Under the pieces are notes generated by a model. The model saw only the letters and a program-made list of their open reading frames with translations. It had not been told where the DNA came from and did not search any database. Below are positions 55,982 to 64,000 of a DNA stretch of 64,000 bases, one piece after another. The DNA is from Haliclona indistincta (Eukaryota > Porifera > Demospongiae > Haplosclerida > Chalinidae), in assembly GCA_964017065.1 (NCBI GenBank), contig OZ024784.1, positions 16,225,152 through 16,289,151 on the forward strand, written 5' to 3'. The translations under genes were made by a program, and so were the position numbers. How positions within the stretch are numbered: position 1 is the stretch's first letter; each line of letters starts with the position of its first letter.

Positions 55982-56024
55982 AGGGAGACACGGTAGTGTT
56001 AGGGAGACACGGTAGTGTCTCCCT
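55982..56024. repeat. 19-bp tandem duplication ending in a palindrome
   Basis: The unit AGGGAGACACGGTAGTGTT is repeated (second copy ends GTGTC), and the second copy forms AGGGAGACAC-GGTA-GTGTCTCCCT, a perfect 10-bp inverted repeat with a 4-bp loop. It lies about 90 bp after the receptor stop codon. It could be the terminal repeat of a mobile element or a 3'-UTR hairpin. Confidence 0.65.
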
Positions 56025-56850
56025 ATGTAGGGATGAACGAGAAAACAAGATGGCGGCTACATACAATGTATTAGCGTTCAAGCGCTGATATTTCGCCTGG
56101 TGTTGAATTTTAGACGTCTTTAGACACTTAGATCTGCTCTCTGGCGTTGCCCCATCTCACAGTAGCAAGGAGATTGCTCGAAATTGTTACTAAAGTGACG
56201 AACCTGTAAACGGTGAAAATCGAGTTTCGTCATCTTCGTTTTCTTCTTTCTTTCTTCTTTCTTCAACTCGCCTAGCGCCTTTACGCGAGCAGTGCCGAGA
56301 CCAAAACATCCACGAACAGTCGTGAAATTCTCCTGGCATGTGCCTTTTGAGCTTTGTTTTTAGCGTAACGGCGATCTAAGTTCCGCGATTTCTCGATCGT
56401 GATCCATTGTCAGCTTAGTGTTAGACGCCATTATTGTGATTGCGCAATACGCACGTGACCAATTAGCAATGGGTAGTGCACGTGACCAAGCAGCTAAAGT
56501 ATCGCTGCGCCGTGTGGATGATTGGATCACTATCACGGAGAACACACACCCGACATTTGTCTGGAGTCTTCGAAGAACGGTAAGCTCGTGTAGGATCGCC
56601 ATTCTGCACTTGCCAGATAGTTATAACCGCCGTGTAGATCTACAAGCAAGTGTGGGCGGGGCTCGTATGCACTGCATACATGCGTAGGCGACTAGGCAGA
56701 CCTGATACTAGGCAGACCTGATATATGATTTTAGCTACAAGTTTAAGAAAAGCCATCAACAACAGGAATACTAAACTAATGGTGGAAACAAAGACTTCTC
56801 CGTACATGCATGATATTGAACTGCACTTCACTAAAAGAAAAAAGGACACA

Positions 56851-57246
56851 AACAAGAAATTAAAAAGATTTCTATCGAAATCAAAAGGATGTAGTGATGA
56901 AGAAATCTACCACTGGTTCACAATGTAAACCAACAAGGAACAAGCATAGAATGGTAACACGATTGACTTGCTAACAGACCATAGATCCCTACATCTGTGG
57001 CTGTACATAAGATCAATATTTTGTCACAAGCTGAATTCTATTCAAAGTGTCAGTCAACAGTAAATAGCTTAACTAGCTATAGTCTGGCCACAGCAGCCAC
57101 TGATGTAGGGATCTATGGTCTGTTAGCAAGTCAATCGTGTTACCATTCTATGCTTGTTCCTTGTTGGTTTACATTGTGAACCAGTGGTAGATTTCTTCAT
57201 CACTACATCCTTTTGATTTCGATAGAAATCTTTTTAATTTCTTGTT
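56851..57246. mobile_element. Foldback / MITE-like inverted repeat, copy 2
   Basis: The arms of about 150 bp (AACAAGAAATTAAAAAGATT ... and its complement, ending at 57246) enclose a loop of about 85 bp. Arms match almost perfectly. Both arms, read on opposite strands, contain the same open stretch with FLSKSKGCSDEEIYHWFTM, which is a by-product of the symmetry. It is the same family as 24508-24859. Confidence 0.78.
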
Positions 57247-57763
57247 GTAATGTCTGTGAGGATTGCCAGAAAAAAATTGAATCTCCCAATAGAGAAATAA
57301 AATATTTTCCAGCTCTGCAGCAGAGTAAAATATGTGTACTCTATGAGAGAATTTGTGCAAATAGTTGGTATCAAAATGCTCTGAGATGATGAATCATTGT
57401 CTTTCATGGTTCAGATTGACTAAAGGAGATGTTTAGGACCAGCGGGAAGAAAACCAAAGGAACGACATTCTTTGTCTAGAGTGTTGACTAGGGTAGGCAC
57501 GTTAGGCGATACACAATGTGTAGACAAATGCTCACTTCTCTGAGAGCGTAGTCATCAAGCAATAGTAACGCCAACGGAAGCCCAACTGAATAGACTAATA
57601 ATGCCACAATAATCCCAACTGAAAACAGGCTGATCTAGCCTGTGATAGCTATAATACTCGGGGAACTTCCCGGGGAATGCCCCAATAGGCGACTTCATCA
57701 CAACCGAAATTCCTGATTGCTAGCGCTCGAGTTAGTTCTGGCTCAGGTTGAAGTCCTACTACA

Positions 57764-60700
57764 ATGGCAACTACTTTTAATATCTATTCCAAATGCTACA
57801 GTGGTCGCCTGTTAGTTTCTTTGTGCATCGAAGTGGATAGGAACCAGCTGACCTTACAGGACTCTGATTATTTTACATGTCCTCACGCGGCTGTGCTTCG
57901 ACACGGGAGCATCACAATTGATTCAGGGTTGCTGCAAAATTATCTTTCTACTACTACTAGCCTTTCTCACGTGCATAATGTAGCACGAGTGAAAAAAGAC
58001 CGAAATCGTCCTTTTTTTGAGATTGACATCACTAATCTAGCTAATCTTGAACGCTTTTGCAAGTCACTTGAAGGTATTATAATTTATCATACTTTTATTT
58101 GCAGCCACTCTAACCCACCAATAATTATTTCTTTGTAGAGGGGATTCTTCAGGATAAACTCTGTGAGCGACTACAACAAAAGGATGTCCCCTCGAACATG
58201 CCGTTACGAGTAATGGCAGAGCTTCATTTGATTGTACCCTTCAATGGAGAATGGCAGATGAGATCAGTCACTTCTACCAACTGCCAGGAGTGTTTCTCTT
58301 TGCTTGCAAAAAGTGAAACATTTGAGTTTACAGACAATAATGTGAAAACCAGCTATTCTCTGAGTCTTTTAAGTAAGCAATAATACATTTAGGTGCATTG
58401 TATAGTAGTATAATTATACACAGGTATTGATGATCTTGCAACACTTTTTAGTCTCACACTTGGTGCGGCTCCACATTGGGACACTATTGGTGCACTTCTT
58501 ATTCCACACCATGAAGTAAAGGCTATTGAAACTGATTATGCTAACAAGTGTAAAAAGTGTCTATATGAAATGCTGGCAAAATGGCTGCAGGGAGCAGAAC
58601 CATCACCATCAGAATTGGTTCATGCACTAGCAAAAACTGGAACAATTGGCCTTGCCAAGACAGTTGCTGAAAATTTTGGTGAGAAATTATTGATTTTAGA
58701 CATTGATGTGTTACATGTGCTTATAACAGGAATATCGTTTTCACCAGATAATCCAAGTTTCAATGTAAGATAATATTAATAGCTACTCTATTATCATTAT
58801 ACTCTTGATGTCAATAGAGCAATGAAGCCTTTTCTCAACCTCTCATCTCAAAGGATGCTTACAGGGTTAGTATTGAAATTAGTTAGCTCTGGCAAAGTAA
58901 TTGTCACAATAAAATTAAAAGAAGGCTGTATAAGATATGAAGAAATCTCACAATTAAATTGTTCATTTCTTTGTGTGCTTTGAACTGGATATCTCAGAAA
59001 TACTGGCACTATAGCTTGCGTACAGTTCACCCACTGAGTGAAATATTGATGTTTGAATGCTAATTCATGGATTATAGCCACCATCTTGTTTTCTGCATAT
59101 TTCTACATATTGCACTACCGTGTGTATCTTTCATATTTAGGCAGGAATAGAATTAGTGGAACAAGCTCCATCAATGGAACCAGTTCTGATTGCCAAGAGG
59201 AAAGAACTTGTTGATAGTGCTTATCACTATGATGAGCTTACTCGGAACCAAGCAAAATTACAAAGGAACAAGGAGAGTGTCGATAAAGATTTGGAAGATA
59301 CCAAGTCAAAGCTTGAAGAACTGAATGAAATTGCGAACAAACTAAAGATTCAGCTTAAAGATCTAGCTGCCCAAAGAGAGAGAGGACGAACTCACTGTTG
59401 CTGGTTTACTAAACAGCAAAAGTCCAAACATTATAGTGGACAAGATCTTATCATCCTCAATGAAGTAATTGAAGATATAGAGATTAAAATTAAGGAACTG
59501 ACTAAACAAATGAATGAACTCGAGAAAAAGATAGCAGATCAAGAAAGCATGACAAAACAGCTAAGTCATGAACTGGTGGAAAAGAAAAGCGAGAGGGATA
59601 AGTTGCAACAGGAATTGGAAAGTCTCAAAAGCAAAATAGCATCTGCAAATGCGAAACTTAAAAAAAACAGGATGGGTCACATTGAGGAAATTAAGAGAAT
59701 AAGAAAAGAAGCAGAAGTGAGTAATTCAGCTATTGTTGTGTGCATAATTTTTACGAAATTGAAATACAGGAAAAAAACACAAGCCAAATATTAGTGATTG
59801 CAACAAAAGAGGCCAAAATTGAAGTGATGAGCCAAGAACTAAAACACAGACGAGATGTTGAAATGGTACGAGCATCAGCTGGGGAGAGTCCACGAACAAT
59901 GTGTGAGTGATGAATATCTTTGATGATGATGATAGAGTGGCAGAAATTTGTACAATGTGCATATATAGTTATGTTTAGTATCATAACTGTTATTATATTC
60001 AGCACCAATTGCTATTCGCGAAAGGAATTCAGATTCAGGTTGTTGTCATGATGAGACCTCTACTTTGGTTACTAAAATCAGCATGGGAGATGAGGTTTGC
60101 ATACTGCTTGATACAATAAAATGTCATTGAGCAAGCATGAGTGAACCTCAGTGATTTTTACCATCCTTATCTTTAGCAATTACAATGTCATAGCTAATTT
60201 TCTAAAGTACTGGCAAATAATAGTGACATTTACAGTGAGAAATTTCTATGTAAAAATAGGCAATAGATTTGAGGTGTTTACAGAGTATACATTGCTGCAA
60301 AAACTGATGTATGGACGTCATGAGCGCGTAGCATGAGAGCATTTATTTCGGATTCATAGGTGATCTACAACTGAGAATCCATCGTCTAATGTATTTAGAT
60401 CAATAGCTGTGCTTTACACTTGAGGCAATATTGAGCCTAGAGAAGTCACCAGTGTCAAACAACGGATGTTTAGATGACGGCAGTATAATTTCACATGACA
60501 GTGCTATTTGTTGCAAGCTAACTAAGTCTAGCTTCAAGCTAGTTCTATATTTTTGTATGCAGCAAAAGAGGAGTTTGTCAGAACTGCTTTCTGCTCAAGA
60601 GAGGTTAGAATAATAGATTTCACATGGCATGGATTATTTCTCTATCTTCATTACCATGCAGCAATGTCAATTGTCTAAAAGTGGTTTTAGAGCTTAGAGC

Positions 60701-63143
60701 TGTGCTCAAATCTGGTCATCTACAAATGGTGACTGACTACCAAGTCAGATGCATTCTCCTCAACATAGAAGACATTTACCAAATTAACAGCGAGATTTTG
60801 GGGAGCTTAAAGATTTGTGAGAACACATGGTATAAAAACACAGTCTTTAGTAATAATTTTTTTATTTCTTTGACTTTTGCTAGGAGAGATGAGAGCATGA
60901 TGTCTATCTTGCCTAAAATTGTTCAAAATCTTAAGGTCCTGTTTCTATTGCTTTCAAGCTATTTTTGTTGAAAGAGTTCTTTCTTCTTAGATGTATGAAA
61001 CATACTTCAATGGAATCAAGAATGCCATGCGGAAGCTCACTGAACTCATGGATAGTCAGAAAATAGTGGAAGCGGCTTTGAAAAGTTTTGAGGTACTACA
61101 TTGTAAGCCAACTTTAATGTGAAATTTAAACCTTTTATCAGAAAAAGCAAGATCTTGTGGTACTCCATTTAATGGTACGACCTCTTAAAATTTTGCCAAA
61201 ATTTCATAGAAGACTTGAAGGTTGTTTACTGTAATTCATAACAATTAGTACAGCCACAGTACATAACACCATGATAATAATTACAGCATGATATTGGTTG
61301 TTTCTTGTTGTTTTCCATTTTGTCATTTCCAGGTTATTACAGATGTCTTCCAAGCCAATCAGATGAGAAAGCACTAGCTATTAAAGGTAATCATGAGAAG
61401 AGTTTGTGCATTAAATAATCTGGCAGATATTAGGTGCACTCTCAGCCATTACTGAACACTGTCATGAGGAGGAAGTAGTCAAAAATATGGTCTGAGTGTA
61501 TGCATTATGTATTCTGTGATCAGCATAGTTTTTGTAGGGTAATTTTGCTGAGACATTAACAATTAAAAGAACACTGAAAGGCTATCCGGGTATAATATTA
61601 AAACCAGGAAGGGTAAGCTTTAATCAACATACTCTTTTTTTCTTATTATGTGAATCACTCTTCTAAAGCTGTTCATACAAAAGGGACAATTGCAGAAGAT
61701 TTCTCGCAAAGGACCCAAGAATCGAATGTTTTTTTTGGTACATTCTCTCTTTAGAGCTTACTGATGTTCTCTTTCCAGTTTTCAGATATACTGCTCCATA
61801 CACAACCAGATGGCTCTTTCAAAAATGAGATACTACTGCAACGAATGAAAGTAGGGAAATTTATAAATATGGATTATACCATAGATATACATGTATGTAT
61901 ATCTATGTACATGTACAATACATGTATTGTACTAACAGGTCATTGAACCTGAAGTGTCTCTTCATCCACATACTTTTGAAGTGAGAGCAACCAATTGTTC
62001 TCTCATTTTGTCTGCAAGGTACAAATGTTTGTTGTCGTGAATATACTTTTGACTTTCATCAACAGCTCGGAGGAGGAAAAAATGCATTGGATGAAGGTAA
62101 ATATTCGATGTGATGCACAATTATTACTCTACATGTATAGTGTTTGAACGAGGCTGTTAGACATCACGAGCAAACCTCACCTCAAGTGAGTTTTCAGTTG
62201 TATAATTAATTTTACTTACATTTGTACTTTCTTCTAGCTGGATCTGAATGATGGTGGATTTGGCTCCTTTTCTCCTATTATGGTTCCTGATAAGAGCTCA
62301 GTTATGTGCAAGTTGTGCAGCAGCAAGTTCACATTCACATTTAGACGTCACCACTGCTATAATTGTGGAATAGTATGTGCTGGTTGACCAAAATTAATAT
62401 TGACATTAGAGTCTATTGGTCCTGATAGATTGTGTGTGATAAGTGCTCAGCTAATAAAGTATATTTGAAGTATGCTGAAAAGAGACGCAGAGTCTGCTCT
62501 GGTTGTTATCTCGAAGGTTAGTCTCAGAATATCTTTACTTGAAGCAGATGACCTAGACCTGTTAATGGTGAAAAACCAGATAGAGTATTGAGTTTCTTTC
62601 AAAGCTTTTGCACTTTTGCATTAGAAAAAGGAAGATGAATCCGTGATGGATGGGTATGTAACAGTGAAGGAGGGATGGCAAGAGGTTAAGTACTGGTATG
62701 TGCTCACAAAAGACCGGGTTCTCAAAAAGTACAAGGCTCATGAAGTAATTTTCTCAACTTATTTATTGACCCATTAACAATCCACCCTGTTTAAGGATAT
62801 GAGAGCCATAGAAACTAAACCTCTTCTTGGATATATGGTAACATCAAACACCATCAGACTTCAACATCCTACTAGTGGCTCGGAAGACTTACAAATAACT
62901 TTCAAACCAGCCACAGGAGACTATAATGAGTATGTCTGTTGCTCTGTAATAAACATTAACTATCAACTTGTTTGTAGCTGGGTAACTACACTTGAACAAG
63001 CAACAAAAGTTGAAGAAGAAATGGCTCCTGTTAGAAGAAACCGCAAGTCTTCTTGCAATGTGGCAGTAGCAACCACTTCTAGTTTATTCCGTTCAAATAC
63101 AATGCCAATACCACAGCGACAGCACGCCAAGGTCAAACCATGA
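57764..63143 (+). CDS. Death-domain Rho GEF: Death, coiled coil, DH, PH, FYVE, PH
   Basis: The start is MATTFNIYSKCYSGRL. About 180 residues of unrecognised N-terminus precede a Death domain (about 58425-58770; PHWDTIGALLIPHHEVKAIE, then YEMLAKWLQGAEPS). Next is a long coiled coil (about 59145-59860; heptad-rich KIKELTKQMNELEKKIADQE). The DH domain spans about 60560-61230 (LSELLSAQES, KVVLELRAVLKSG, LPKIVQNLKMYETYFNG, LMVRPLKILPKFHRRLE) and PH1 about 61540-62095 (KGQLQKISRKGPK, HPHTFEVRA, SEEEKMHWM). The FYVE finger (62240-62520) has four CxxC pairs, RRHHC and RVC. PH2 (62625-63010) starts MDGYVTVKEGWQEVKYWYVL. DH-PH-FYVE-PH is the FGD family of Cdc42 GEFs; FGD proteins have no Death domain. 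Exon borders at 59.8-61.5 kb are approximate. The FYVE WxxD motif is absent, as in FGDs. It is probably cytosolic or endosomal. Confidence 0.78.
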
Positions 63144-63617
63144 AACCATTAATTGAGAATAATTCAAATTGTTCCTGGGAAACTAGATAATCATAATAGT
63201 GTGTGAACTGTATCTAAGTGACAGTCTTACTCTTCTATCCATTTATACAATCCCAACTGTTATGTGAACTTGATACAAATAATTTTTTTGCCAAGTAAAA
63301 TTTGTGTTTTGTATGGATGAACCAAATTTTGGTGTAAAATTAATTTCACTCAAATGCATTGATTATTAAAAAATCACGCTTAAAAGACACCGACAAAAAT
63401 TTATTCTTATTAATTATGTGATGTGCGAAATTTCTATGTTTACGGTACTTCATCACAAATCATGGTATATCAGTGAGAAAGATGTCGTCATAGAGACAAA
63501 AACATTTCTTGCTGTCAAAATTTGTGCACACCTGCTTGGCACTCTACAAATAGTACTATTTTGGTGAATAAACTCATCCCACTGCCATCCAATCCACAAA
63601 TAAGTGCATTGTGTGTC
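63144..63617. other. Spacer between the Death-domain GEF and the duplicated FN3 fragment
   Basis: AT-rich sequence of 474 bp. The beginning should be 3' UTR of the GEF. Nothing else is recognised. Confidence 0.5.
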
Positions 63618-64000
63618 AGATCGCTGTCTCTCTCATGCACCAGGCAGGAATAGTACTCCACTATGCAGTGACTGTGACTAGACTAGGTCCCGTCACACAA
63701 GGTCAGGTAACCAGGTCAACATCAGTAATGAGGCTAGTGGTGGAACCTATGACAAACCACAATGATCCAAGTCTAGCAGTTGAGCCTTTGCAAGAAGAGA
63801 CACATCTTGTGGAGAACCTTGAGGAGTACTACCAGTACAGTCTGAGTGTTGCCATGGTGAACAGTGCCGGGGAAGGTCAACCCACTATACCAATCATGCA
63901 AAACATGCCGGATACAAGTTAGTTACTATACACATTGAAGTAATCACTATTTCTATAATTCTATTCACAGAGCCTTCCGGATCACCTATTGATATTCAAG
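63618..64000 (+). pseudogene. Frameshifted duplicate of receptor FN3 module 26 and the next exon start
   Basis: Bases 63618-64000 are nearly identical to 53801-54204, including the intron (about 54122-54175 in the original). Relative to the original, the 5' part of the exon has a 19-bp net deletion just after CTCTCATG, which removes the conserved FN3 Trp region and shifts the frame, so the sequence GIVLHYAVTVTRLGPV and beyond is out of frame with its own 5' part. An alternative ATG at 63611 keeps the rest open. The fragment runs off the window end. It is either a truncated paralogue or part of a decayed second receptor gene. Confidence 0.82.

Larger units (their letters stand above)
55897..57763. 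other. 1.87-kb intergenic region with repeats
   Basis: No convincing gene lies here. The short open frame at 56418-56687 has no recognisable motif and no splicing partners. Contents are a tandem/palindromic repeat (55982-56024), a segment starting with AAGATGGCGGC near 56046, and a foldback element (56851-57246). The promoter of the next gene should lie in the last few hundred bases. Confidence 0.6.

Noticed and set aside
56418..56687. Possible 89-codon gene in the intergenic region
   Set aside because: No motif, no splice partners and low-complexity surroundings; the AAGATGGCGGC start nearby stops after about a dozen codons.
59113..59125. CACTACCGTGT match to the repeat at 55982, suggesting the right end of an element
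   Set aside because: The match is only about 11 bp, the flanking bases do not form an extended inverted repeat, and it lies inside the GEF gene intron.

Overview
The window looks like nuclear DNA of an early-branching animal, most likely a sponge (inference). Genes are packed tightly on both strands and split by many short introns of roughly 40-150 bp with GT/AG borders. The gene set is metazoan: fumarase, otubain, an axonemal dynein light chain, a GalNAc-transferase, a JAK-type tyrosine kinase, BAZ1A, TBP and MRPS10. Between and downstream of these lie large multidomain surface proteins with NIDO, AMOP, VWD, sushi and fibronectin III modules, and a Death-domain protein of unusual architecture. 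I saw no bacterial operon, CRISPR array, rRNA or tRNA gene, although I could not scan for tRNAs exhaustively.

Layout. 1-447: 3' end of fumarate hydratase (+). 633-1785: otubain (-), divergent from DNAL1 (1890-3039, +). 3169-7323: polypeptide GalNAc-transferase (-). 7477-15448: a FERM-SH2-kinase gene (-) with JAK hallmarks but no room for the JH2 pseudokinase. Its last intron is 2.7 kb and carries a 1.86-kb Mutator-like element with 104-bp inverted repeats and a 9-bp target duplication, plus a 350-bp MITE. 15640-18308: an intronless amidase (-) and a broken head-to-head copy of it (+). 18437-23597: BAZ1A/ACF1 (-), divergent from TBP (23910-25793, +) over a promoter with an E2F box and two TCACGTGA palindromes. 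25929-27086: intronless RCC1-repeat protein (-), divergent from MRPS10 (27200-28068, +).

28254-41766 is a tandem family of MUC4/Mesh-like proteins. Copies A and B are full-length transmembrane proteins, copy C lacks NIDO and the membrane anchor, and decayed fragments follow. A small unrecognised gene sits between A and B. 42078-55896 encodes one very large receptor: signal peptide, IgGFc-binding-protein-like region, 6 sushi, about 28 FN3 modules (nearly all one exon each), a membrane helix and a tyrosine-motif tail. 57764-63143 encodes Death domain, coiled coil, DH, PH, FYVE and PH. The window ends inside a frameshifted duplicate (63618-64000) of receptor FN3 module 26.

The first 28 kb is mostly conserved housekeeping and signalling genes arranged in divergent pairs. 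The last 36 kb is an accessory region shaped by tandem duplication, probable gene conversion and decay. YxxM-type tyrosine motifs occur in the tails of both MUC4/Mesh-like copy B and the giant FN3 receptor, so both could feed SH2-based signalling (inference). Exon borders were read by eye and are approximate unless the evidence says otherwise.
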